Shown here: positions 37,901 to 49,970 of the stretch, piece by piece
How the letters are laid out: every line of letters begins with the position of its first letter
Numbering within the stretch: position 1 is the stretch's first letter
Source of the DNA: Gorsachius magnificus
Lineage: Eukaryota; Chordata; Aves; Pelecaniformes; Ardeidae
Direction: 5' to 3'
NCBI GenBank assembly: GCA_034008185.1
Contig: CM067082.1
Coordinates: forward strand, 128,651,988-128,715,987
DNA length: 64,000 nt
The notes under the pieces: model-generated
Told to the model about the DNA's origin: nothing
Database searches by the model: none
What the model saw: the letters and a program-made list of their open reading frames with translations, nothing else
Translations under genes and position numbers: made by a program

Positions 37901-38390
37901 CTGAGCCTAATGTGACCTGAACATCTGAGACTTGTCTTGAGTTTATGATGAGAAAAAATTGGACGATCATGTTTTATATTTTTTTACTCAAGGCATTTTT
38001 TGAGGTCAGAAGCCTTGAGGACTATAGAAATCCTGCTCTGTGGCAAGACAAATTGCATAGCTGTACAGTCATGGTGCTTCGGATTTGCAGAGGTTTCCAC
38101 TATGACCACACCTGGCCCTTTAGATTATTTATTCCTGAAACACTCCTTTGGACCATGCAGTAAGTATATCTCACTTTGACCAAGTGATTCTTAAACTGGA
38201 AATCTCTAGGCCCATAAAACTCTAACATTATATAGAGAATGGACTTTTCAGACTATCTAAACATAAAGATATGATGTTATGTATCTAAGAGCAGCATTAT
38301 CCTGAGTTATAAGCCAAAACTTTTAAGATTTGAGCTTCTAGCATTAAGAGCATGGACTTGAAGTTTTGTTTGAACTTTTGACATGTAGGT
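28991..38390. other. Long AT-rich stretch, no gene recognised
   Basis: About 9.4 kb without a recognised gene, RNA or mobile element. Poly-T/poly-A runs occur (for example 32336-32370, 34869-34882). A pyrimidine run ending CCCCAG at 32373 resembles a splice acceptor but nothing coding follows. All reading frames are short and featureless. The composition fits intron or intergenic DNA. Confidence 0.55.
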
Positions 38391-38557
38391 TTGTTTCAAT
38401 GACAAGTGGACTCCTGGATTCTGCCTGCATTTATACTAACTTTCCTGATTCATGGATTGCTTTCTTTCCTTCATTTTGTTTCAATGACAAGTGGACTCCT
38501 GGATTCTGCCTGCATTTATGCTAACTTTTCTGATTCATGGATTGCTTTCTTTCCTTA
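38391..38557 (+). repeat. 85-bp unit, two tandem copies
   Basis: Copy 1 is 38391-38475 and copy 2 is 38476-38557. They start TTGTTTCAATGACAAGTGGA and differ at two clear places (TATACTAAC against TATGCTAAC, TTTCCTG against TTTTCTG), with a T run replacing the last bases of copy 2. A local duplication that is fairly young. The plus frame at 38406-38603 simply reads through both copies. Confidence 0.95.
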
Positions 38558-38731
38558 TTTTTTTTTTTTGCATTTTGAATTTTTTATTGCATTTGTCCCA
38601 TAATTTACTCTTTGGCTGTGACTTAACATTTTGGGAGAAAAGGAGAGAAGAAAACTAGCCTGTAAGGGTATCTAAAGGACATTCAGATTTCTGAAGCCTT
38701 GGTTTTCCTTTCAAAGACCTTTGTATAGCAA

Positions 38732-39270
38732 TGTTGTAGTTTAACCTGGCAGCCAGCTGAATGCCACGCAGCCACTCGCTCCCCTCAGTGGGATGGGGGA
38801 GAGAATTGGGGAAAAAAAAAGGTAAACCCCATGGGCTGAGATAAAGACAGTTTAATAAAACAGCAGAGGAAAATAATAATAATAATAATAATAGAATATA
38901 CAGAATATACAAATCATGTGATGCACAATGCAATTGCTCACCCCCCACTGACCAATGCCCAGCCCGACCCCAAGCAGCAATTGCTGCCCCCCAGCCAACT
39001 CCCTCCAGTTTATCTACTGTCATATGGTCTGGAATAGCCCTTTGGCCAGCTGGGGTCAGCTATTCTGGCTGTGCCCCCTCCCAGCTTCTTGTGCACCTGG
39101 CAGAGCAGGGGAAGCTGAAAAAAAAAAAAAGGTCCTTGACTAGTCTAGGCACTACTTAGCAACAACTAAATGATCAGTGTGTTATCAACATTATTATAAT
39201 AAATCCAAACCACAGCACTATGCCAGCTACTAGGAAGAAAATGAACTCTATCCCAGCTGAAATCAGTACA
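38732..39270 (-). mobile_element. Solo LTR, inverted copy of the 1125-1686 family
   Basis: On the minus strand it begins TGTACTGATTTCAGCTGGGA at 39270 and ends GTTAAACTACAACA at 38732, about 539 bp. It has the polyadenylation-type TTTTATTAAACTGTC block, the (TTA)n run (38874-38893 on plus as AAT) and the AACTGACC-type block shared with the LTR at 1125. The poly-A at 39119-39131 is an internal variant. No clean target duplication is visible at its flanks. The 122-residue minus frame inside it is not a gene. Confidence 0.9.
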
Positions 39271-42200
39271 AATGCATATGCATTTTTACTTACATTGGTA
39301 CAATAATAAATTAGAATTATTAAAATAACTTTATGTGAATTTATTACATTTAATTTATAAAATTAAAAAGCCAAGCTGGTATGGCAACATTATATGCACC
39401 TGTCCTAAATAGAGGGGACAACTCTCTGAGGATAGTAAGTTGGAGTTGAGACTTGCTTTTTTTTGTTTGTTTTTTTTTAACGTGTTAATTGCTTTCTGAT
39501 GAGGTGTTTAGGGATAATGAAATTAAAAGCCCTTACTAGAGAACAGTCTGTGACCAGCTCTGTGAAAACAATGAATCTGATCAGATTAAGCTGTGGAAGC
39601 GTAGTCAGAAAACCCACTTGGTAGAGTATGGATTGGTCAAAGCAGAGCAAACTAAACCCTCTTCCAGAGGAAAAAATACTTAAATTATACCCGTGACCTA
39701 TTGATTTAAATGAGCAGTCATAAAATATATTGCAGGAGTTAACAATAGGATTTACTGAAGTATTATTATAGAACCTAGAATTTGTTTGAGTAGATCTTGA
39801 CACTTACTACCTAGTAGCTAAATCAACTGGCCTTCCATTTAACTAAGATTGATGTGAAGGAGAAAAGGTGAGCAACCGCACTTGGTCCAGTTACACTGTG
39901 ACCATGAAGGTGATGGAGACAGTGCTTGGATCTGATCTGAGGGTGAGGGAATTTCCAGAGACTTGTAAGACCCCTTACTATTTCCATGTTTTCTTCAAGT
40001 ATAAAACACTAAAGGGAATGCTTGGCATAGTGTCATTTCCTTCCCTTCTCACATCTTCTCTGGAAAAGAGTAACTTGATGTGACTTAAGAGGTCAAAGGG
40101 AGTCACCTATGAAAGGAACCTGCATGCCACTGCAACTAGTTTCGCTGTATTCATAAGCCAGCATCTGTTCTTGCAAATTAGCTAATTGTGTGTGCAAGCA
40201 GGTATTCACTAATTAGGTACTCAGTTATCCATTTTTCTCAAACAATGGACATTTGCATGTAGAAAATGAAAGATTTTATGGACGGCTAACTCTTCCCCTG
40301 GTAATGAGCATTAAGCAGGGACCATCTTAAAGACATCCATCAACATTTCAAGGCTTCAGGGAAGTCGAGGAGGCTGGAATTCTCTTATGAATAAGCACTG
40401 CATAGTGTTGCCTAACAATTAAAGTATATATGTGGCAATATTAATATCAGAAAGTAGCAGAGCCCAATATAAATGATAATTAGGAGAAATGACAGCTCAG
40501 CAAAAAGGAGCGATAGCATCATTAGTGCCACTACGGGCTTTGCAAAGCATACTCTTCACTGTACAACCATACAAAAGGAAAGGGGAAGGGGAACAGCTTT
40601 TGATTAGGCCAGATAGTTCTCTGGAAATTCAAACCATTGCATAGACAGATTGCAATTTTTCTAATTTTCAGAAGGGCCTAAGCATGGCCTTTTCAAAAGG
40701 TTCTCAATTATCCGCCATAAGTGCTTTTTGAAAATGGGACTTAAGCTTGATGCTGGAGCCTTTCTTTGTGTTTCCATATTGTGTTGGGACTATTACTCTA
40801 GAGTGAAAAACTGGTAGCCCTGAAGGCTTTAAAAAATACATTTAAGCCCAAAATAAAATGAACTATACACTGTGGAGTAGAAGATAGGATTCCAGATCTC
40901 TCTCATTTAATATTTCTTTCTGCCTCTCACATGGGGATTTTGAATGCTTTGTAGGGATGATGTCGGTTTTATCCACATTTATAAACCAACTTTCGAAGCT
41001 CTGAGGCAATTGTAGGAGGGAAAAAAAATAAGAAAAAGCAACATATAAAGTTGAAAATTGTTGTTACTTTCTAGCCAATGCCATATTCCTAACTTTTAAG
41101 CCATAACTCTGGTACCTTTATGCACCACATCGAAGTTGAATAAAAGTTTTAACCTATTTTATTTAGGATATATAACTGCCAATAGCACCTTCATTTTATC
41201 TTTAAAAAAAAATCATTGCTTAATTCGCTTCAGAGCCTATAGACATGCTTTGATCATGTTTGTCAATCTTGTCAGTAGGTGGTGTGTGTCCAGTGGAAGA
41301 AAAAATTTCAGCTGTAACTGAAATCCCAAATCACAGCAGCTCTCAGCTACTCAAACAATCTTCTGCTTTGATTTAATGTAGCCTTTGAACAGGACTCATT
41401 TTTTTTCTGGGTGGGTGATTGCTGTTCAATTTGTGGAAAGTTAGACGCCATGGAGAAAGCAATGCTTGTCCCAGGCCCCCTCCAACATAGGGGTCTTGCA
41501 GCCTTATGTGTCTAGAGGACTCAGCCTCTAGTGTTTAAAAAGCAGCTGACTATCCAATTCTTTAATCCTTAACTCTGGTTTTGGTTTTTGTTTTTTTTTT
41601 TTGAATCAGCTAGGAAAATCCAAAACTATCCCCCCCCCCCAAACTAGTTTTTGAAGTCTATAGCCTTATGCTGAAAAAATAATTAGATTTCTCAATGTAG
41701 AGATTAGCTCAAAAATGAAATTTGTATTATTAATTAGGTTATTAAACATGTCTATGGTGTATTAGTTATTTTTTTCTGGCTTTTACATATGTAAATATGT
41801 ATCAGACGTGGCAGCAAAGAAATAATATGCTCATCAAAGCTACAGGAAACTGCTTTCAACCCCAGGGATGAGAATTGGGCTGCCTATTCTTTATTTGGTT
41901 TTATAAATCCCCCTTTTTACACTTTTTCTCAAGTTTAGATAATGCTACTAGTTTCTGCTGTGGTGCTTGTGGACAGAATTTTATGTAAGAAAGAGACAGA
42001 TTAGTTATACCTGCCTTTCCTCTTAGCTACACCTATCATTTCATTAGATGCTGAGACCTTACTGCCTCATTTAAAAACAAACAAAAAAATTCAACTCTGA
42101 TTTGAATAAAATCTGAAAAAAAACCCCCAAACAAACCACTGAGTGTTTCTATAGTCAGGAAATGAAAATTCTGCAAGGTGTCAGAAGACCCAGTCCTATG

Positions 42201-45200
42201 AATAGACATGCACAGTTATTTCCCCCTAAGGGATTTTAGAAGATACGAACATAGCTCTGCAAATATTTCTGCTGGCCAGTTTTTATGATGATTTATTTCT
42301 TCTAGTAATGCTTATGTGATACCACTTTAAAGAATGACAGTACTCTGACAGTAAAAAGTCTTTAAAGACTGTCACAAAAAAATATTTTCATATTCTACAT
42401 ACTCTAAAAATGTGCTACTCTACATCCACATTTCCAGAATAATCCTATATGGACCATGCTATACAATGCAGAGTTCATGCTGTATCACTGATCAAGTCAG
42501 CTTACATAACGTAACGAGATCTTCTCCGAGGTATCAGAATAATGTTCTATTTAAAAATCATGAAATTGGTATTTGTGTATGCTATGCAATGTTCCAGTCT
42601 AGTAGAAAATGATGTAATCTTCTGTAAAAAAAGTTATCACCACAGTAAAATTTATGACAAAAAGCAAACTGAAAACTCACTGTGGAAAATAATTCCTATG
42701 TTTTAAAGGCACATCATCACTCGATCCTGCCCCTTGGAACAGTGATGTTTCCATTTGTCTGAGCCAAAATCACAGTGAGGTGCAGTCTGCATTTGGCCAT
42801 ACCTGTGCAATCTAACTCAGAAAAGGACATAATGAGTTTAAAATTGAAAATGGTGGTGTTTAGATTGTAGTGCATTAAAACACGACCACCTCTAATGGTC
42901 ATGATAATTTTGGGTGTGTTAGTGATATGATGACCTGGTACCTGCTTTCAGGGAATGAAAAGACCCCGTAAACACTTATGTTGTCAGACCAGATCCTATA
43001 AATCTTTTATGTAAAACATATGCTACTTACATAGTGTCTGCATAGAAAACATGCATTTGTTCCACTCAAAAAAAATTCAGTACAATTTTATGGCTAAAAA
43101 TTAAATCAAATGAAAGCCTATGAGATCTTTTCTCACCGTGCTGCTTCTCCCAGCGCCAAAGAGCATGATCTTATTCCAAATAGCTAAGTAAGGGGCCTCC
43201 CTTGAGAGAAAAGTTATACATCAGTAGGTCTGGAATGAGTGATGTTATATTTGTTCTTACTGATAAATTCGTGATTTCTTGCAGCACGCCTAAGGATGCT
43301 ATTGGGGATGTATTTTTAGCTCTCTACTGGCACATCCAGAAGTGTCTCCCCGGTCTTCTTCAACCAGACTGGATTTTTACGGTTCCTGATTTAGCTATGA
43401 ACTGGGTCCTTTGTACCTTTGATACATGGCCATTTGTAGCAGATTCAAGCTTTGTTCATTCTGCCTAAATTTCAGCTATGCTGTCTGTCTTGAAATAGTA
43501 TTATCTACATGTTTCCTAAGGGATGAAGAGAGTAATGAGCAATTAGTCCACAGTAGACCAGCTTTTCATGAAAATTCCTTCCTTCTATGTATATTCTGCT
43601 TTTGTTAACAAAACCTGACCTTTATATTTTGAATTGCCAACTCCCCAGAGTTTCTCCAGTCTCCAAACCATATTAAAAAAAAGATATTGTTTCAGTAAAT
43701 TATCCTTTGTCAGTTTAATTCTAGTGTAAACATCATCACTGGCAAGAAAGTACTCCTCTATTTAGTAGTCAACTAATGTTAAGAAGGTTCATTATCATTA
43801 ATAAAGGTAATAGCCAACTGGGGTTTCATACAGGCACTACAAGTGTAATAATGGTGTGCAGTAAAGAGTCTTGTTTTCGTAAATCAACTTTTGTAATGCT
43901 AAAGCTGACACGCTTTTGCTTGGTATATATTGGATATGTGGTGAATGATGGAGTTGGAAATTTCCAGGTAAGTACTTGTGAAAGAAAAGTAGTAAGTCCA
44001 GTGCAGAGCATATCCCAGGAGCACAAGTCCAGGACTGGAATGTTCTCCTCACACTCCTTGTACCTTCAGCTTAAAGCAAGGGAGAGGTGGCTTAAAATAC
44101 TGACATTAATGTGGGATGACACAGTCTACTTTTTCCCCCCTGTGGAATATAGATGATCAGGGATATATATCCCGTTGTAAAAATATATTGAATTTTTCAT
44201 GAAATTAATAATGTTTCTCTAATAGTTTTAAAACTCTGACAGTAATTCATATTTCATAAAGAACTAGGTACATTGCCTAAAAATACATATACACACAAGA
44301 GCTCTCATATGTTTTGAAACTAATTTCTATTAAAACACTCTACTAAGAAAAAAAAAAAGCTTCAGTAAGTAACCTTAGGTACACCTAGATTAGTTGCAAC
44401 TTGGAGAACTCAGTGGGAAGAATGAATGGATGATTTGCAGTCTTCTGCACAGGGATTTCTATACTCTGTATACCTTGCCCCTATCGGATAGGACAGCTCA
44501 AAGTCTACCCTATCTCATAACTGACAACTGACTTTCCTGTCAGTCCACTGCAACAGCTGTATGCCGTTGCTAGGGAAGTCCCCAAAATACTTTATCATGA
44601 GTGACAGTATTGATCCTTATAAAAGTAAGATTTCCTTCCAGAGACCACATGTGCTTATTGGCATGACAGGCACAGAGGACCACGGATATGAATTGAAGTG
44701 GATGCTTGTAACTTTATTTTCTCTTTCAATTCCTTAAAGTGTGAAGTGTTGGAATGGTCCCATTAACCTCATTGATCTGAATGGAATTCTCACTGCTTTT
44801 AACAGCAAAGCTTGCAGGCCTTAGGCAAAATAAATTTACCTGAGAAGGTAAATCCCCATCTGGCTTAAATAAAAAACTAGCTAGTTCTGCCCTGAAAACA
44901 TTTTCTTGCTTTAGTTAAATAAATGGCATTCTCAGCTTTCAGCAGTTGCTCTGTGCACCCCATTGCTGTTCCGCCCTTGTGCCCACCCTTGTTCTGGGCA
45001 ATATGATTTCAGGCTCTTCTTTCCCCCTTTCCCTCCAGGTGCTCCCCAGGCTTTCCTCCCATCCCTACAAAGCTTTCCAGATTTCTGACTCTTGACAGCT
45101 GGAAACATTTGTTGCTCTGGTCTTTATAGTATTGCTGGAGTTAATGGTAAAGATATGAAATATCATGATATCTCTCAAAACCTCATTCAAATATCAGTTC

Positions 45201-46538
45201 TTCCAAGAGAAGCCTTTATGGCATGGCAGAACTTTCCTCAATGAGCAATTTGTATTCCAGCACTTTCAAGTGTTCAATTTTTAGGGGATACACAGAAAAA
45301 TGGATTTGAACAGGAAAGGAATGCCCAACATCTGCTTTCATTCAAGTATATTTTTTGTAATCTATTTCTAGTAGACCAAATGTTAACAATTCAATTAATG
45401 TTCCAGGGAGGGAAAATTCTTTGGAAGAAACCTTTTCAAAGATGTAAATCTATTAGGAAAACTAACACATGGAAGGTCTTGCAGTTTGGATGTTTCAGAT
45501 ATGACCCAAGACTCTTTTGCTTCTGAGGCAAAATTAGAGGCATTCCTAAACAGATGGAAAATTAAGTATTCTTTTGTGTTTCTTCTGCTTTAGGATGTGT
45601 GGCCAAAATACCAAGGGAGTGCCTTCAAACTGCAAATATTGCTTATCCTTGTAAGGAATAGTCCTTGAATAAAAAAAAAACCCAAACAGATTTTTAATTT
45701 TGAGTTGGGAGTAACATTTCAAATGGAGGAAGGAAAAATACATTTACTCGATGATAACTTCTTATTTTAAAACAAGGCTAGAAGACCTCATTCAGAAGAA
45801 TAGCTTGGAAAAATGTGGATAAGTGCTCAGTTGCATCATAGGCATGGGCAATGTAAATCTGCACTACACCGTCACTTTTGCCTTAAATGTTGCAGTGTAA
45901 TCGGTGGTATAGTTGTGTGTGCCGTCTGTGTCCACATAGTACTAGAAAATTAATGCTTTCTTCGTAGACTGTAAGCAGGAATGCCAATTAGGATCTGGTT
46001 CGCTGGTGATTTCTTGGGTAGACTTCTGCCCACTGAAATAACTAATTAATGTCACATAAGGCATAGAATATGTAAAATAGTAACAACTCAGTCAATTTAT
46101 CACAGCGTTGCTGAACTGAGGTGAAAGCTTCCTTATCCCACTCCAATTTGTTGAATTGTTTAGCTCCTTGACTATGAATGTATATTTTATCTTGTCAAGT
46201 CCCTCGGGGGAAATTTTTTCCCTTGTATTTTTTGCATCATTACAAAACCTCTGAAATATTTCACAAGTTCTTAACAGATTTAAGATATTTTTTTGCTTGT
46301 TTCTTTAAAGACTGTCTCCCAGAACACTTGAGCCAATTTCTTTTCAGTTCCCATCCTTGATTTGCTCTAAAGGGCCTGAAGAAAACCACACAAATGCACC
46401 TTGCAAGGCTGTTAGATCTGTTTAGAATGTGAGGGCCATTCTGGAATATAGCAGAATATTACATTTCAGATATACCTGCCTGCTTGTTCCTGGTGTGAAA
46501 TGGGGATTCTGTAAAACAGGAATGTCTGTACCCATGAG
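39271..46538. other. Long AT-rich stretch, no gene recognised
   Basis: About 7.3 kb without recognised gene or mobile element. A poly-C run lies at 41630-41640, poly-T and poly-A runs elsewhere. The frames at 43202-43468 and 43776-44156 show no domain and are likely chance. Confidence 0.55.
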
Positions 46539-46871
46539 ATGCTTAAGATCTACACCAATGCATGCAGCATGGGCAACAAACAGGAGGAGCTGGAAGCCAT
46601 TGTGGACCAGGAAAGCTATGATATAGTCACCATCACAGAAACATGGTGGGATGGCTTGCACAACTGGAGTGCTGCCATGGATGGCTATAAGCTCTTCAGA
46701 AGGGATAGGCAAGGCAGGAGAGGCAGTGGGGTAGCTCTGTATGTTGGGGAGTGTTTTGATTGTCTAGAGCTTAATGATGGTGATGATAGGGCTGAGTGTT
46801 TATGGGTAAGAATCAGGAGGAAGGCCAACAAGGCAGATATCACAGTGGGAGTCTGTTATAAACCAGGATGA
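46539..46871 (+). pseudogene. CR1 copy D, AP-endonuclease domain, N-terminal part
   Basis: The frame reads NACSMGNKQEELEAIVDQES, YDIVTITETWWDG (the ITET motif with the metal-binding Glu), DGYKLFRRDRQGRRGSGVAL and DITVGVCYKPG. It is the apurinic-type endonuclease that nicks target DNA in CR1 elements. The frame stops at 46871 (TGA at 46869-46871) and later parts (about 46872-47280) are in shifted frames. Confidence 0.9.
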
Positions 46872-47347
46872 AGAGGCAGAAGAAATATTCTGTAAGCAGC
46901 TGGGAGAAATCTCACAATTGCTAGCCCTTGCTCTTGTGGAGATCTTCAACTTACCAGTTGTCTGCTGGAAATATAATACAGCAGAGATGAAACAGTCTAG
47001 AAGGTTCCTGGGTTGTGTGGAAGATAACTTTCTGTGAGCCAACTAGGGAAAGCGCCTGCTGGACCTGTTGCTTGAGAACAGAGAAGGACTTGTGTGTGAT
47101 GTGATGGTTGGAAGCTGTCTTGGGCATGGTGATCACAAAATGATAGAGTTTTTGATTTTTGGAGAAGTAAGGAAGGTGGTCAGCAGAACTGCTACCTTGC
47201 ACTTCTGGAAGGTAGACTCTGGACTGTTTTGGAGCCTGGCTGACAGAGTCCCTTGGAAGGCAGTCCTGAAGAGCAAAGGAAATAGTTAGTGACCTGCTAC
47301 ACCATTTAGACACACTCAAGTCTATAGGGCCGGGTGGGATCCACCCA

Positions 47348-47880
47348 ATGGTACTGAGGGAGCTGGTGGAAGTACTCACCAAGACTCCTTCCATCCTTTA
47401 TCAGCAGTCCTGGCTAATTGGGGAGGTGCCAGTCGACTGGAGGTTAGCAAAAGCAAGGCACATCTACAAGAAGGGCCAGAAGGAGGATCTGGGGAACTAC
47501 AGGCCTGTCAGTCTGATCTCAGTGCCGGGGAAGGTTACGGAGCAGATCATCTTGCGTGCCATCACACAGCACGTACAGGACAAACAGGTGATCAGGCCCA
47601 AACAGCATGGATTTATGAAAGGCAGGTCCTGCTTGACTAATTTGATCTTCTATGACAAGGTGACCTGCTTAGTGGATGAGGGAAAGGCTGTAGGTGTTGT
47701 CTACCTGTACTTTAGTAAAACCTTTGACACCATTTCTCACAGCATTCTTCTGGAGAAACTGGCTGTTCATGGCTTGAATGGGCATACTCTTCCCTGGGTA
47801 AAAAACTGGCTGGATGGCCAGGCTGTAAGAGTTGTGGTGAACGGAGTTAAATCCAGTTGGTGGCTGGTCTCAGGTGGGTC
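47348..47880 (+). pseudogene. CR1 copy D, RT fingers and palm with mutated motif A
   Basis: Motifs GNYRPVSLISVPGKVTEQII, KQHGFMKGRSCLTNLI and ILLEKLAVHGLNGHTL are clear. Motif A reads YLYFSKTFDT, so the catalytic Asp (codon 47708-47710) is Tyr and the usual Ala is Thr. Near 47870 a frame change follows (WWLVSGG and on). Further on, motif C in the proper frame reads FAYD at 47956-47967 in place of FADD. Confidence 0.9.
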
Positions 47881-48037
47881 TCAGTATTGGGACCAGTTCT
47901 GTTTAATATCTTTATCAATGATCTCGATGAGGGGATCGAGTGTACTCTCGGTAAGTTTGCATATGACACCAAGTTGGGTGGAAGTGTTGATCTGCTCGAG
48001 GGTGGGAAGGCTGGATAGATGAGCTGAGGCCAATTAT

Positions 48038-48586
48038 ATGAGGTTCAACAAGGTTGAGTGTTGTGTCCTGCGCTTGGGTCACAACAACCCCATGCAATGC
48101 TACAGGCTTGGGGATGAGTGGCTGGAAAGCTGCTTGGCAGAGAGGGATCTGGGGGTACTGGTTGACAGGCGACTGAATATGAGCCAGCAGTGTGCCCAGG
48201 TGGCCAAGAAGGCCAACAGCATCCTGGCTTGTGTCAGAAATAGTGTGGCCAGCAGGAGTAGGGAAGGGATTGTCCCCCTGTACTCAGCATGGGTGAGACC
48301 ACACCTTGAATGCTGTGTTCAGTTTTGGGCCCCTCCTCACTACAAGAAAGACACTGAGATACTGGAACATGTCCAGAGAAAGGCAATGAAGCTGGTTAAG
48401 GCTCTAGCACAGAAATCTTATGAGGAGTGGCTGAGGGAACTGGGGTTGTTTAGCCTGGAGAAAAGGAGGCTGAGGGGAGGCCTTATTGCCCTCTACAACT
48501 GCCTGAAAGGATGTTGTAGTGAGATGGGGGTGAGTCTCTTCTCCCAAGTAACAAGCAAGAGGATGAGAGGAAATGCCTTCAAGTAG
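48038..48586 (+). pseudogene. CR1 copy D, ORF2 C-terminal domain
   Basis: A 182-residue frame reads [57 protein letters not shown] and a [13 protein letters not shown] segment. A stop after NAFK at 48584-48586 cuts it short; the remaining element, with [20 protein letters not shown], continues to about 48740. It is the same domain as in copies A, B and C. Confidence 0.88.
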
Positions 48587-48831
48587 CACCAGGGGAGGTT
48601 TAGATTGGATTTTAGGAAAAATTTCATCACTAAAATGGTTGTCAAGCATTGGAACAGGCTGCACAGGGAAGTGCTTGAGTCCCCATCCCAGGAGGTATTT
48701 AAAAGACAAGTAGACGAGGTGCTTAGGGACATGGATTAGTGGTGGACTTGGCAGTGTTAGGTTAACGGTTGGACTTAATGATCTTAAAGGTCTTTTCCAG
48801 TCTAAATGATTCTATGATTCTAAGATTATAT

Positions 48832-49589
48832 GCCTTATATTTTTTTTTGATAACTTTTATATATATGTATGCAGAGAGAAAGAGCGCATAATTTATGTAA
48901 TGGAGAAATGGAGAATAAGTCAGAATACAAATAGTACTAATGAGAGTGCTGATAAACAATTCAGAGAGTTTCAGATGAATAGAATGGCTGAGATGGCAGA
49001 CAAACCAGAGCTTGTGTGGACAAAAGGGAAAACAGGCTGCCCTTTTTGCCAGTTCTTCCCTTTCCCAACCTTCCTCCGAGCTACTGTCCCTGAACACTTC
49101 ACTTCATGACCTATCTCAGCACAAGCCACGTGGCTGTGCACGGGCCACGTGTACTAGCTTGCAAATATGCCTGAGAAACTGCATCTCAGGCAAACGTCAT
49201 TATTGAAAAACCTAACATTCAGTATTAAACACTTTCTTATGTAAGGCCTGGGAAAACTTAGCCTGCTTTGTAGGTGCTGCCGATACCCTTAAAGGAACTG
49301 TACGACCAACTCGTATGGCCAAATGGGATATAAATGGCTTTGGCCTGAGTCTTTGCTCTTTCTGATAGAAAGAGAAACTTAGGAGGAAGTTTTACTTTGA
49401 CCTGTTTTGTGTAGGTGTCATCATGAGTACGTCTTTTAGAAGATGGATGAGTCATTTTATCTATCCATTTTTAATACTGAGAGATGGGACCTCCTCCCCC
49501 CCCCCCCCAACAGTTTTACTTTATATAGTAAATTGAGTGAGACTTATTAAAAAGGAATAGGAAAGAGCAGTGAATTTGTGAACAGTTGG
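48832..49589. other. Spacer between CR1 copies D and E
   Basis: No gene recognised. A (TA)n-type stretch lies near 48858-48868 and a poly-C run at 49495-49508. Confidence 0.55.
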
Positions 49590-49970
49590 TGATATTTCTG
49601 AGAGGTCTGAAGAAAAGAAGGCTAAGGTGGAGGGTCTAATTGCCATCTTCAACTGCCAAGGGAGCGCTTACAGGGAAGGCAGAACCACACTCTTCTCGGG
49701 TGCCCAGAGAAAGGATGGGTGGCAACAGACACAAGTTGCAGCAAGGGAAATTCTTCTGAGGAGAAAAGAAAGCATTCTCCACAATAAGCAGTAGCCAAAA
49801 TTGAACAGTTTTTTTTCCAGAAAAGTCGGACTCTCCATTCTTGGGGATTTTTGAAACTTGGCTGGACAAGGTGCTGAGGAAGCTGATCTAGCTTTGAAGT
49901 TGCGCTGCCTTGAGCAGGGGATTGAACTAGATCATCTCGAAAGGTCCTCCCCAAGCTAAATTATTCTGAT
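49590..49970 (+). mobile_element. Old CR1 LINE fragment, copy E
   Basis: The plus strand reads as a diverged CR1 3' part: GAGAGGTCTGAAGAAAAGAA (the SLEKR region), later TGGACAAGGTGCTGAGGAAG and GATTGAACTAGATCATCTCG near the end. The ending CTAAATTATTCTGATTG at about 49960-49974 is a decayed octamer tail. It is more diverged than copies A to D and carries no open reading frame of note. Confidence 0.75.

Larger units (their letters stand above)
46539..48831 (+). mobile_element. CR1 LINE copy D, near ORF2 start, internally deleted
   Basis: It begins at the start of ORF2 (LKIYTNACSMGNKQEELEAI), covers part of the endonuclease, then reverse transcriptase, C-terminal domain and a 3' tail with ATTCTATGATTCT at about 48812-48825. 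ORF1 is absent. Between about 47280 and 47300 it jumps from the linker region, near the part that opens copy A (VPWKAVLKSKG), straight to the start of reverse transcriptase, so several hundred bases seen in copy A are missing. Two catalytic positions are mutated and many frameshifts occur, making it an old copy. Confidence 0.94.
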
